From positions 15,089,545 to 15,153,544 of the forward strand of contig OZ022352.1 in assembly GCA_963989245.1 (NCBI GenBank): 64,000 nucleotides of DNA, read 5' to 3'. A program made the position numbers and the translations under genes. Positions 1-10,741 of this stretch are shown here, piece by piece; position 1 is the stretch's first letter; every line of letters starts with the position of its first letter. This DNA is from Nansenia antarctica. Its lineage: Eukaryota > Chordata > Actinopteri > Argentiniformes > Microstomatidae. The notes beneath the pieces were generated by a model. That model saw only the letters and a list, made by a program, of their open reading frames with translations. It was not told where the DNA came from and ran no database searches.

Positions 1-556
1 TGATGCTCGAGGGGTTAGACTGCAACACTTGGAGGTTCTGGGCACTATGGGGTGACTCCGGGCCTGGCACCTCCTGCGTCTCACCAGGTTGAACAACTGT
101 GCGTTGTGTTGCTTCTACTCCTAGCGGGCATTTCATCCTCGCTCGGTGGATCTTTAAGCCATGGATGTTCTTGCAGATTTTACCGCATGTACACTGCTTG
201 CTCATAGTCGTTTGTCCATTATGGAGGGAGCTACACCAAGAATTGTTACATTTGGATTCGACTTGAGACTTGCACATGTGTGTGCCACCTATGCTGCATA
301 CTGCCTACTAAATTCATAATAAGTATGCGAAAACCAGGCGACCGTTTACACTGCAGTATGCATACTGCCTCCCAGAACGTTCGCACCGGCCGGGAGCGGG
401 GAATTGTGCGAAAGTGTTATCGTGTCATTTTATGAAGTTTTTACATGTTTTAAGGCGAGAAAGTAACCGCATATATTCCCCAAATGTGTCCAGTTTATCA
501 AAATAACCCATTTATATATCTGATCTGACGTCTTCGGTTCGCTAGCTACATTACGT
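1..556. other. gene-free left end
   Basis: No open frame, tRNA or repeat family is recognisable here. Around 285-370 the motif catactgcct and its inverted relatives recur (atgctgcatactgcctac, gtatgcatactgcctcc), but no boundaries can be drawn. Confidence 0.4.
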
Positions 557-640
557 CTGCGTTCGTCAACTCGCCCTGGAAATCTGATCAGCACTCATGG
601 AATGCGCTCCGGCGCTCTCAGAGCGAGTTTACGAACGCAC
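557..640. mobile_element. short palindromic MITE, copy 1
   Basis: The left end reads ctgcgttcgtcaactcg and the right end cgagtttacgaacgca, imperfect inverted repeats around a core containing gcgctccggcgctctcagag. The reverse complement of 61384-61522 has the same ends and core with about 50 extra internal bases, so the two are copies of one non-coding inverted-repeat family. No target duplication is evident and the superfamily is unknown. Confidence 0.55.
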
Positions 641-1074
641 CCTGCGTTGCTTACTTACCTTCACTGCGGAGTTCGACAGAAACATCTTAACATTATTACA
701 ACAAGTTGTAAAATGATTTGGGGGGGCCAATATCTTTAGCTAGCTCAAGTAACTAGCTTACTATATTGTTGTCTTAGCAGTTGGTAAAAGAACAGGATTA
801 AAATAAATATATATGAGCAATAACATAGCGTGGGCTTGCTGCAGCAAGCACAGTAACAACCAACTTGTCCATCTGAAGCTACAATACTGGGACCATTCGT
901 GACTGGGCTACAGGCAGTCAAATACTAGGAGAACGTGTGTGTAAGACACAAATAAACTTGGATTTCATGCATTTCAAGTGGAATCTTTGTAATCATGACG
1001 ACGTAGACTGTCTAAGAATGCATTTCACCATGTAAATTCCCAATATAGTGAAAATACCACCGCTCATCCGTTTT
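641..1074. other. gene-free spacer
   Basis: AT-rich intergenic sequence with no coding frame, RNA gene or recognised repeat. Confidence 0.4.
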
Positions 1075-2212
1075 GATTGATTGAAAACTTTATTAGAAGA
1101 TTTGCAGAAGTAGGTACATGAAAGTACATATTACATACAAGGTCAACTAACAGGATAAAAACCCAAGAAAGCCACTGGCTTATTTCAATTGGGGTCCTTG
1201 ATTCTCAATTCATCGTTACATGTAAGACAGACAAAAAAGCTAGTACTATCTACAAGATAATACAGACAAATAACTATTACTATCTACAAGATAAACACAC
1301 GTCCATCATGGGAAGAACAATACAACGAAACATAAGGTATGTACAGCGGGTAGGACAGGTGGGGACATACACCACAGGTGGGGGCGGGGGACAAAACACA
1401 AAGTATGTACAGTGGGTAGTTCGGGTCTTTTAATCTGATTTTTGATTTAGAGGGTCCAGTTACGGATTGCAGCCTCCTGTAAATGTTTTTTGAGAGTGGT
1501 TTTGAAGGTGGGCAGTGTTTTGCACTCCTTTAAGATTATAGGAAGGGCGTTCCACATTTTTACTGCATAGTTTGCAAACGAGTTTAACCCCTTGTTTGTG
1601 GTGCAACGCGGTTGAACGTGGTTCGTGGAGCTTCCTCTGGTGTTGTATGTGTGGACGTTGTTCACTTTTTGGAAGTATGTTGACAGGTACTTGGGTGTCT
1701 TTGTGGTGTAGCGTATCTTGAAGACCAGGCCCAGTGCAAGCTGCTGCACTCTGTCAACTACTCGTAGCCAATCAAGGCTCAAAAAATGAGCAGCGGTTAG
1801 ATGTGTCCTAGGGTTGAGGCCTAGCAGAAGCCTAACCAGTTTATTTTGGGCTGTCTGGAGTCTTGTTTTCTGGGCCTTTGTGGTTCTATAGTACCATGAT
1901 GTTACGGCATAGTCGAAGTGACATTGAATGAGAGCTCCTGATAGGGTCCTCAGTGTGTTTTTACTGACAAGTGAGGATATCCTGTACAAGAATCTAGTTC
2001 TATGGTTCACTTTTTTGATTACTTTTGCTGCCATTTTATCTCCGGAAAGATTTGCCTCTAAGATGGAGCCCAGGTATGTAATATCCTCTTTTCTTGTGAT
2101 ATTAATGTTACCCACTTTTATTTTAAAATTTTCAGCCTTTCTGAGTTTAGATGGGGATCCGTATAGGATGGTTTCAGTTTTACCTAGGTGTTGTCACCGT
2201 GATCAGACTTAG
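1075..2212 (-). mobile_element. 5'-truncated LINE (non-LTR retrotransposon)
   Basis: On the minus strand a 222-residue open frame (1447-2115) continues upstream to about 2205 without a start. It is the part of a LINE polymerase downstream of the RT active site, including the conserved YLGSILE segment and the HFDYAVTSWYY and AQNKLVRLLLG blocks, and ends with the WNALP motif typical of LINE C-termini. The 3' UTR runs down to a TTGA-type tail near 1075. The catalytic YADD box and everything upstream are missing, as expected for 5' truncation during target-primed insertion. The clade is not certain. The frame is open but cannot encode an active enzyme. Confidence 0.8.
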
Positions 2213-3040
2213 CTGGGGTGCTGAAGAGCTTCAAATAGAGCAGCATCTGCACACTCAAATCTGTGTTTATTGCGAGCTTTCGGTCTCCTGCGGGCTGTTC
2301 CACGTACGTTGGATTAGTATATCGGCGATTAAAATAAAAGCCGCGTTCAGGCAAATCGTGATTGGGATTCAAGCCTCAAGTGATTCCTCGAACAAGGATC
2401 AGCCTTGTGTCATCAGTGTTCACAGAACACCGGTTTAGAAATCCTCGATATGGGCACGTGCACGCAGACATAAAGAGCCCCGAAGAGTCGAACTGTCGAA
2501 ATGAAGATACTAGCTGCGCAGTGGTCCTACTTATTGATCTTTATGAAGACGAAAAATAAGATGTAAAATAGTGCAATACTGCCGCAATTAACAAGGTGAG
2601 GGAAATGGTTTGGCAAGAAATTGCTGACCGATTAAATGCGTAGGTCATACTAGCCCCAGTTATTGTTATATGTTCATATTTTAATAAATGAATATTTACT
2701 ACTGTGGTGATATCAGCAGCAGGCTACATACAGTAATATTGTCACGATGGCCTAGTGGTATTGACCACTGCCATAGTATTAATTTGTCCTTTTAAGACGG
2801 TGGTTCAAATCCCTCTTCTGACACACTTTTTACTGCATTTCATTGTCTGAATCTAATCTAAAATCTCATCTAAAAAAGTATGTAGGCTATAAAATGATGG
2901 TGTAGGCTAATTTACCAAAACTGACACGATTACAATGGTGTTTGAAGCCTTTCTGAGTAGTAAATTATGTTCTTCTAACTGGACCCTGCATTTGGCATAG
3001 ATTTTCTTTTCTTATGATTACTGGTGGATAGATGATTCAC
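2213..3040. other. gene-free stretch
   Basis: Apart from the tRNA-like segment at 2747-2822 no gene or defined element is seen. The region is AT-rich, with short open frames that have no protein-like composition. Confidence 0.4.
2747..2822 (+). other. tRNA-like pol III head (SINE or tRNA remnant)
   Basis: Contains an A-box-like ggcctagtggtattgacc and a B-box-like ggtggttcaaatccc about 40 bases apart, in tRNA order. The region between is AT-rich and does not form a clean anticodon arm, so this is more likely a SINE head or decayed tRNA than a working tRNA gene. Confidence 0.4.
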
Positions 3041-3727
3041 TAAAGCCCAATTTATTCTTCTGGGTAAAATCTACGCCCGGAGCCTACGCCGTAGCTCGCA
3101 CCTCTCCAAAAATGTAACTACGCGGCACTCCTACGCAGACCGTAAGAACTGCGATTGGTCCGCTTGGTAGTCACATGATTCCGACTCTCTCGTAGGCCTA
3201 AATGTGGAAGCCATGACAGAAATGTCATTTACTTTTTATGTAATTACTTATTAATACATATTTGAAAGATTATGATAACCATCTTATTATCTTAGTTTAA
3301 TGTCATTTCAATGCATTATAGACATTTTCTTTACAACAAGCATAACAAAAAAATCGCTATTATGCCGCTATGAGTACACCGTTCCAAAGGAGCGCCCCAT
3401 GGAAGCGTCAAGCACAGCCTTCCCATAAGGAGCGCGATTCACATTTATGAGATGTACAATCCTGTTTGTTTAGAAATAAATGATTACCTGTGGCGTTTGA
3501 CAGCAGATGATGATAGACATATTTAATGTAAAGTTATCTATCTAAGTTAGGCTGATGTGTGCATGATAGATTTTGACCTATTTCCATGTTTTATTTACAG
3601 CGATGTGACAGTGTACTTGCAGGGCGACGCAGACCGACCAACGCAGAACTATAAATTGGGAGAGCCCTTGTGTAGGCTACGGCGTAGCCACGCGTAAATT
3701 CGACGCAGAAGTATAAATTGGGCTTTA
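3041..3727. mobile_element. non-autonomous DNA transposon, Harbinger-like
   Basis: The ends are inverted repeats: taaagcccaatttattcttc on the left and the complement of gaagtataaattgggcttta on the right. Inside both ends are cctacgccgtagc-type inverted segments. There is no transposase frame. The interior (about 3220-3370) is clearly homologous to 35755-35915 inside the element that has a TTA target duplication, so I assign the same superfamily by inference. Flanks read taa and tta, so the duplication is TA or TWA. Confidence 0.65.
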
Positions 3728-4032
3728 GACAGATATACATATATTGTAAATTGATTTGCATGAAAGCTTTGGTTAATGCATGTAATTTTTTTTTTTTTTT
3801 TTTATTAAAACAAGTATCAAACCGGCAACCTTCGGACCTCTAGCTGGCTGCCTTAACCCCTGTGCCAAACACACTGATGATGGCAATGCAAGTTGATAGA
3901 CATACTTTTTTTTTTAATCTATCTATCACACTTTCAAAATATCAAGTTATCTATCACACAATCAAACTATCTATCTATCTATCGATCACACTTTCAAAAT
4001 ATCAAATTATCTATCTATCACACAGTCAAACT
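3728..4032. repeat. poly-T and TATC simple repeats
   Basis: A T tract (about 3787-3803) is followed by tandem tatctatcta and catatcaaa-type units. No gene is seen. Confidence 0.6.
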
Positions 4033-4044
4033 ATCTATCTATCT

Positions 4045-4435
4045 GCCCCGCGGTGGCGCAGCGGTCTAAGCATTAGCCTCTAGTGCAAGCTGCCCACCGG
4101 GGACTGGGATCGAATCCCGGTCTCGCCAGACCCGGATATGGCCGGGGCCCACAGGGAGCGGCATATTGAGGGGGGGTATAGGACTATTTCCGGACTATTT
4201 CCGGACAAGGATCCGTCGCGCAACACCGGTGCCGGAATAACGGTGTCGGGCTCGAGGAGCCAGACAGCTAGTCTGCCTGGCTATCTCCTCTGGGGCTGCC
4301 GGCCACAGGGTCGTGCGGCGGATCCTACGCAATAGGCAGGGGATAATTGGATACTAGGTTGGGTACAATTGGATACTAAATTGGGTGAAAAAAAGGGATA
4401 AAATCAGAAAAAATAAATAAATAATAATAATAACG
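4045..4435 (+). mobile_element. tRNA-derived SINE, copy 1
   Basis: The head has an A box (tggcgcagcggtctaag) and a B box (gggatcgaatccc) like a tRNA gene, followed by a GC-rich body and the tail motif ggatactaggttgggtacaa, then an A-rich TAA/AAAT tail. It is flanked by atctatctatct at 4033-4044 and 4436-4447, a probable target duplication, although the target is itself a TATC repeat. The copy at 5158-5553 is the same family in opposite orientation. Confidence 0.85.
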
Positions 4436-4447
4436 ATCTATCTATCT

Positions 4448-5142
4448 CGTAAAAAGTGGGAACTAATATTTCCTAAAAGACACTTGACGGAACTGTCGTT
4501 CGGGATGTAGTTTCCGCCTGTGAGACATTTTTGACGCACGTATTACCTAAACCAGCCTGTAAACCTGCTCGCTACCAGGTTTGTTCAGAAGGATTGGTTG
4601 CGTAGCAACCAAGCAGCAAATTATTTGAGCCACATTGATGGAACGGAACGCAAGCTGAAATTAGCGCCCGGATCTGATTTAAACCTGGATCAGATTTAAT
4701 CACGATACGTGGAATAGCCCCCAGGCTATCAGACAATGTAAACAACAGCTGTATGACGAGTTTGTATGACGCAGTTTGACGAGACTGAAGAGACGCGCAA
4801 TGCATTATTAGTATGCTAGTATGCCATTCCGAACACAGCGTCAAGCACCATTTATGCAATCTATTTGAGTCCTACTGTCCTGTACAGAGCACATCCTGGG
4901 CTTTCTAATGAGTCGTGTGGGTGTGGCTAACAGAGCTTTTTCTTTTCAAAATGTTCCATATTTTATGGCAACAAGGGAGGTAAGTGATCATTCTTTTGCA
5001 GCTATTATATTTCTTCTGCTAATAATCAAATTGTTCCTTCAATATGAGAGTCTTAACTTCAATTTAGCATGATTTCAGAAATATACAGTAATTGTAAGTT
5101 TCAAAACTTTTATTCAATGTCCTCTGTAGGGGACAACAGGGG
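4448..5142. other. spacer with dispersed-repeat fragments
   Basis: No gene. Two short stretches, aatcacgatacgtggaatag (about 4698) and tgtggctaacagagcttttt (about 4922), recur at about 31882 and 31851 in the other order. They are therefore probably fragments of a dispersed element whose limits I cannot set. Confidence 0.5.
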
Positions 5143-5157
5143 ACTACCTCCTGTTTT

Positions 5158-5553
5158 TTTTGTTTTGTTTTTTGTTTTGTTTTGATTTTATCCCTTTTTT
5201 CACCCAATTTAGTATCCAATTGTACCCAACCTAGTATCCAATTATCCCCTGCCTATTGCGTAGGATCCGCCGCACGACCCCGTGGCCGGCAGCCCCAGAG
5301 GAGAGAGCCAGGCAGACTAGCTGTCTGGCTCCTCGAGCCCGACACCGTTATTCCGGCACCCCGGGGGCGGTGTTGCGCGACGGATCCTTGTCCGGAAATA
5401 GTCCTATACCCCCCTTGGGAGCGGCCGCTCAATATGCCGCTCCCTGTGGGCCCCGGCCATATCCGGGTCTGGCGAGACCGGGATTCGATCCCAGTCCCCG
5501 GTGGGCAGCTTGCACCAGAGACTGATGCTTAGACCGCTGCGCCACCGCGGGGC
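5158..5553 (-). mobile_element. tRNA-derived SINE, copy 2
   Basis: Minus-strand copy of the SINE at 4045-4435: the head with A and B boxes starts at 5553 and the body ends in ggatactaaattgggtg and an A-rich tail at 5158-5185. It is flanked by a 15-bp target duplication, actacctcctgtttt, at 5143-5157 and 5554-5568. This fixes both ends and shows insertion by target-primed reverse transcription. Confidence 0.9.
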
Positions 5554-5870
5554 ACTACCTCCTGTTTTTAACCAGTTTCCAGTCCCAGTTCTAGCCAATT
5601 CAATGAGGTCGAGACAGATTCTTCTAGATTAGGCAGTCCAGCAAAGTGTTAGGATATATATTTTTCTAAGGTCTTATTGTTCATTCGTCTAGCACCAGCT
5701 GCTCAGCTATGATGTTAGATATCTTATCAGTTTTCCTGTTTTAATATGCACATTATCAGTATTGTACCCTACGAACACATACAGTTAGGTCCATATATAT
5801 TTGGACACAGACAGAATTTGTGTTATTTTAACTGTTTACCAAAACATCTTCAAGTTACAGTTATATATGA

Positions 5871-6739
5871 GGTAATTCTCATTGGCTCCAAATCCACACT
5901 CACCAAGCACCCCAGTTTCACCCTCAACATAGACAACTCCTTGGTTTCCCCCTCCCCCCAGGTTAAGAGTCTGGGTGTCGTCCTCGACAGCACCCTTTCA
6001 TTCCACTCCCACGTCAACAACACCATCCGGTCTGCTTACTTCCATCTTCGTAATATCAACCGCCTCCGCCCTTCACTCACTCCCAACAGCGCCGCAATCC
6101 TGGTCCACTCCCTCGTCACTTCCCGCCTAGATTACTGTAACTCCCTTCTCTTTGGTCTCCCCCACAAACTGCTCCACAAGATCCAACTGGTCCAGAACGC
6201 TGCTGCCCGTATTGTCACCAGAACCCCTGTCATCAGTCACATCACCCCCATTCTACACCAACTCCACTGGCTCCCCATCAAACACCGCATCGATTACAAA
6301 ATCCTTCTCCATACTTTCAAGGCCATCCATAACCTCGCCCCTCCATACCTGTCCGACCTCCTCCACATCAACATTCCCACCCAATCCCTCAGGTCTGCCT
6401 CCTCCATCAACCTGACCGTCCCCCTAGCCCGTCCCTCCACCATGGGGTTTAGAGCCTTCAGCCGCTCCGCCCCTCGCCTCTGGAACTCCCTCCCCCCCGA
6501 CATCAGGAACATAGATTCAATCTCCTCATTCAAAACCCACCTGTTTACGCAGGCGTATCCCTGTTGATTTACTGTTCCTGTGCTGCTCTGCTGCTAGCTA
6601 TGTTTTATACTGTATATTTATATGTATTTTGTATTTTGAATTTTGTAACTGTTTTTAAATTTGTTGTTGTACGGCGACCTTGAGTGCCATGAAAGGCGCC
6701 TTATAAAATAAATGTATTATTATTATTATTATTATTATT
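5871..6739 (+). mobile_element. L2-type LINE fragment nested in Tc1
   Basis: The frame to 6567 encodes the C-terminal part of an L2/CR1-group LINE polymerase: the VKSLGVVLDSTLSF segment, the SRLDYCNSLLFGLP block, QNAAARIVT, LHWLPIKHRIDYK and the terminal APRLWNSLPP. The 3' UTR has ggcgaccttgagtgccatgaaag and ends in an ATT microsatellite at 6715-6738, the L2 type of 3' end. RT catalytic motifs are absent (5' truncation). The frame runs on into Tc1 sequence upstream, so the ATG at 5746 is not a LINE start. The LINE interrupts Tc1 sequence, so it is the younger of the two. Confidence 0.88.
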
Positions 6740-7001
6740 TAAGTGCAGACTCTCAGCTTTAGGGTAAGGGTATTCACATCCAAATTGAAGAAAGGGTTTA
6801 GGAATTACAGCTCTTTAATATGTAGCTCCCTCTTTTTCAAGGGACCAAAAGTAATTGGACAATTGACTCAAAAGCTGTTTCATGGGCCAGTGTGGGCTAT
6901 TTATTCCTTCATTATTTCTTTATCAATTAAGCAGGTAAAAGGTCTGAGTTGATTCCAAGTGTGGCATTTGCATTTGGAAGCTGTTGCTGTATACGCACAA
7001 C

Positions 7002-8050
7002 ATGCAGTCAACAGAGCTCTCAATGCAAGTGAAACAGGCCATCCATAGGCTGTAAAAACAAAACAAAAATCCATCAGAGAGATAGTGGGAACATTAATAG
7101 TGGCCAAATTAACTGTTTGGTACATTCTGAGAAAAAAAGAACGCACTGGTGAGCTCGGCAGCACAAGAAGTTCTGGACGTCCATGGAAGACAAGAGTGGT
7201 GGATGATCACAGGATCCTTTACATGGTAAAGAAAAAACCCATCACAACATCCAGCCAAGTGAAGTCTCCAGCCAGTCTCCAGGAGGTATAGCATATCATT
7301 ATCCATGTGTACCATAAAAGAAAGACTTCACACAAGCAAATACAGAGGGTTCACCACAAGGTGCAAGCCATTCATAAGCCTCAAGAATAGAAAGGCCAGA
7401 TTAGACTTTGACAAAAAACATCTAAAAAAGCCAGCCCTGTTCTGGAACAGCATTCTTTGGACCGATGGAACTAAGATCAACCTGTACCAGAATGATGGGA
7501 AGAAAAAAGTATGGAGAAGGCTTGGAACGGCTCATGATCCGACGCATACCACATCATCTGTGAAAAAAACGTGGAGGCAGTGTGATGACATGGACATGCA
7601 TGGCTTCCAATGGCACTGGGTCACTAGTGTTTATTGATGATGTGACAGAAGACAGAAGCAGACAGATGAATTCTGAAGTGTTTAGGGATATTCTGTCTGC
7701 TCAGATTCAGACAAATTCAGCAAAGTTGATTGGATGGTGCTTCACAATACAGATGGACAATGACCCAAAACATAGTGTGTAAGCAACCCAGGACTTTTTT
7801 AAGGCAAAGAAGTGGAATATTCTGCAATGGCCAGAGTCAATCACCTGATCTCAACCCAATCAAGCATGCATTTCACTTGCTGAAGACAAAACTAAAGGCA
7901 GAAAGACCCACGAACAAACAACAACTGAAGACTGCTGCAGTAAAGGCCTGACAAAGCATCACAAAGGAGGAAACCCAGCATTTGGTGATGTCCATGGGTT
8001 CCAGACTTCAAGCAGTCATTGCCTGCAAAGGATTCTCGACAAAGTATTAA
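7002..8050 (+). pseudogene. Tc1 transposase pseudogene
   Basis: Broken frames together give a DD34E transposase: an N-terminal piece from the ATG at 7002 with an early stop; GRPWKTRVVDDHRIL around 7170-7215; ILWTDGTKINLY with the first catalytic Asp around 7450; QMDNDPKH with the second Asp around 7750; and SPDLNPIKHAFHLLK around 7840-7880. In the last motif the catalytic Glu expected after NPI is Lys. Several frameshifts and stops separate the pieces. The product would excise and insert the surrounding Tc1 element in the nucleus; this copy cannot. Confidence 0.88.
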
Positions 8051-8316
8051 AAATGAACATTTTATGTATGATTATGTTAATTTGTCCAATTACTTTTGAG
8101 CTCCTGAAAATAGGGGACTGTGTATAAAAATGGTTGCAATTCCTAAACGTTTCATACAATATTTTTGTTCAATCCCTTGAATTAAAGCTGAAAGTCTGCA
8201 CTTCAATTACATTTCAATTGTTTCATTTCAAATCCATTGTGGTGGCATACAGAGCCAAAATTATGGAAATTGTGTCACTGTCCAAATACTTCCCGACCTA
8301 ACTGTATGACCAATTG

Positions 8317-8699
8317 TAATAGCAAGGGAATGAGGGAGTTCCTGTCTGTCTAGGAAGGCGTCTGATGGCCTTGAAGCCAGGTGTAGCAGGATACTCCTTT
8401 CTCAGTTCTCACGTCAAACACAAGACAACACTCCATTCATAGTTTTAGAACATTCTAATAGGCCATTCAGCTGTTACATCACAGTGGCCAAAAGGGGAAG
8501 GACTCTGTGTCTTGTGAAAGTATATAATGTATTGTAATCTGAAGAAGACCACCTTATTCTGAGACCGACCTCAGGATAAGGTGCAACTCTGTACTACACG
8601 TGTGATATTCAATAAATATACCACTTGTGCAATAGAGAACATCTCTTCTCTTTCTTGGAGCAGTCAACAAAAGAACCGATTTTGATTTTATTCTAACAA
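8317..8699 (+). mobile_element. possible solo LTR
   Basis: The sequence starts TGTAATAGC and ends TTCTAACA, with a TATA-like tatataatg at about 8520 and an AATAAA signal at about 8611 in the right order for U3-R-U5. No matching second LTR or clean target duplication was found. It could also be unrelated unique DNA. Confidence 0.35.
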
Positions 8700-9840
8700 G
8701 TCACAAATGATCTTGATTTGTCTGATGAGAAAAATAATTATGCCCTTTGGAAGGTGAAACCTCTCTTAAACAGAGTGCAATAATGTTTCTGAAATGAATT
8801 ACATGACATTAATCATTACATTACATAATTATATTCTGTGATCAAACTAAGACCTGATGTCCACTACAGGGGGCATATGCAAAAAAAAGATTTTTTTATT
8901 TTTTTTTGCTGCAACATGTTTCTTTCAATTATATTTTAAAAAGTCTGAATGTCAAAAAATAATTTCTTCTAAGGGTGCATGCAGTAGTCTTTCTTCGCCA
9001 TCTTTCTTATTCTTTCTAGATATTTCATGTAGAATAGCCTACTGTTTCTACATGTCATGTTCTATCTACCCCCCCCCCCCCCCCCCCAAATCAATAAATC
9101 TGTCCATCCTCATAACTCATAGTCCTAATTGGATCAACTTAATTTCAAATGAATAAATTCGACTTTATTTGCAATTAATTAAGTGTACTTTATTTTTTTA
9201 ATTAAATTATTTATAAAGCAATGATGATTAGGCCTAAAGCTGTTTGTTCTGCTATTCCAATAAACTATGTAGACTAGTTATCAACGTGGTCTGCATTGGG
9301 CTCTGGGCCAGACTATAACCCTAACCCTAACCCTAACCCTAGTCTATGGAGGAGAATGAAGTAGTCATAGTTCATAATGTATCCTACACATCAGCTTCCA
9401 AGGGAATTATGTTACCAATGTTGCTGCAGCCTGGGTTTATTATTGCACAGGTAGGGCAACCTGCCCCATACAGGTTGGTACTGAAGGGATGGTTCACTAG
9501 TTTAAAAGGATGGTTCACTCTATCTCCAGGTTAAGTGATTGTGGCTACTGGACATAACTAAATAACACAGATAAAGCACAACATATCTAGTTTGATCAAT
9601 AAATGGGAGATATATCTGTAAAAACAAATGTAAGTGTAAAAATAGCGAACCAGTACTACAAGAAATTATCATGCATGTAGATTGCATAGAGGCAGCATCT
9701 ATGACGTAAGCATGATCCATGTGTGCTGTCTGGGCGTAAGGGTTACTGTTATTGACATACAGTATCACATGATCTTATCGATACAATCGTGGGTCAAGCT
9801 ATGCACAACTTTACAAAAAACAAGTTTGGAGACTGCAATA
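8700..9840. other. spacer with poly-C and telomere-like repeats
   Basis: Contains a run of about 20 C at 9068-9087 and four copies of the telomeric hexamer (ccctaa) at about 9319-9341. No gene or transposon is recognised. Confidence 0.55.
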
Positions 9841-9846
9841 TTTATT
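9841..9846 (-). terminator. zpb polyadenylation signal
   Basis: AATAAA on the minus strand, 44 bases beyond the zpb stop codon. Such a short 3' UTR is common in fish ZP genes. Confidence 0.7.
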
Positions 9847-9889
9847 TTCAAGTCAGCATGAAGACCAGTGGCATTATGGTGACAACGCT

Positions 9890-10693
9890 CTAGTCAGATG
9901 TTGACATAGGAAGGGACATGATCACTTCCTTACTGGAAACCACTGTAGACTCTGTTCTGCTCGTCTTCTGGGCTGCATCAGGAAGATCTCTCCCTGAAAA
10001 TGATGTACAGAATCATGTAGTTTGATGCAGACTGGGACAATAACTAGGGGTGGGCATCGACGATCGATAATTGATCGATAAGGATCTTGGTCGATCACAA
10101 AATAAAACATTTGGTCGATCACAAAAAAAAAAAAAATTTGTTTTTTTGTTTTTGTGATCGACCAAATGTTTTATTTTGTGATCGACCAAGATCCTTATCG
10201 ATCAATTATCGATCAATTATCGATCGTCGATGCCCACCCCTAACTCAAACAGTTCCCTCCTGGCCTCCTTCACCCACCTTCACAGATCTGATAGACTAAG
10301 AACTAGGCCTGGGTAGGTTTAAACAAAAGCAACATGTCACATCAGATCAGAGAAAGGTGTGAGTGAACAAGTATAGAGGGAGGGGCAAAAGTAAGCCTTA
10401 TAAAATGATATATTCTGTATAGTACTCACTGAACTTCCTGTGAGGGTCGGTGCATCTTGGTTGACAAGAGTCTCCACTGGATGGCTGGCACACAGCTGTG
10501 CTACAGTGGATGAACACCTGCAAGAAAGAATAATAGGGCGGTTTGATTAAGGAGAGGGGATAGTCAAAAGCATTTTTGTTATGAACCAGTCCACTAACCC
10601 ACCTGCCTGGCTTAGTCTAGGGTTCTACCTAGGTTAGTAACCTCTGTAACCCTTCCCTCTGAGTGTTGCATTTGAAGTGAAAGTGAAATATAT

Positions 10694-10741
<48 letters not shown>

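Larger units (their letters stand above)
5782..8304 (+). mobile_element. Tc1/mariner transposon, inactive, with LINE insertion
   Basis: Terminal inverted repeats start cagttaggtccatatatatt on the left and end with the near complement (ccaaatacttcccgacctaactg) on the right. TA dinucleotides flank the element at 5780-5781 and 8305-8306, the Tc1 target duplication. Total length is 2.52 kb; without the LINE at about 5871-6739 it is about 1.65 kb, normal for Tc1. The transposase frame is a pseudogene (7002-8050). Confidence 0.92.

Noticed and set aside
2747..2822. Functional tRNA gene
   Set aside because: A and B boxes are present but no clean cloverleaf or anticodon arm.
5746..5880. ATG and first residues of the 273-codon frame at 5746
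   Set aside because: This part is Tc1 terminal sequence read through; the LINE begins only at about 5871.
9319..9341. True telomere end
   Set aside because: Only four hexamers, with ordinary genomic sequence on both sides.
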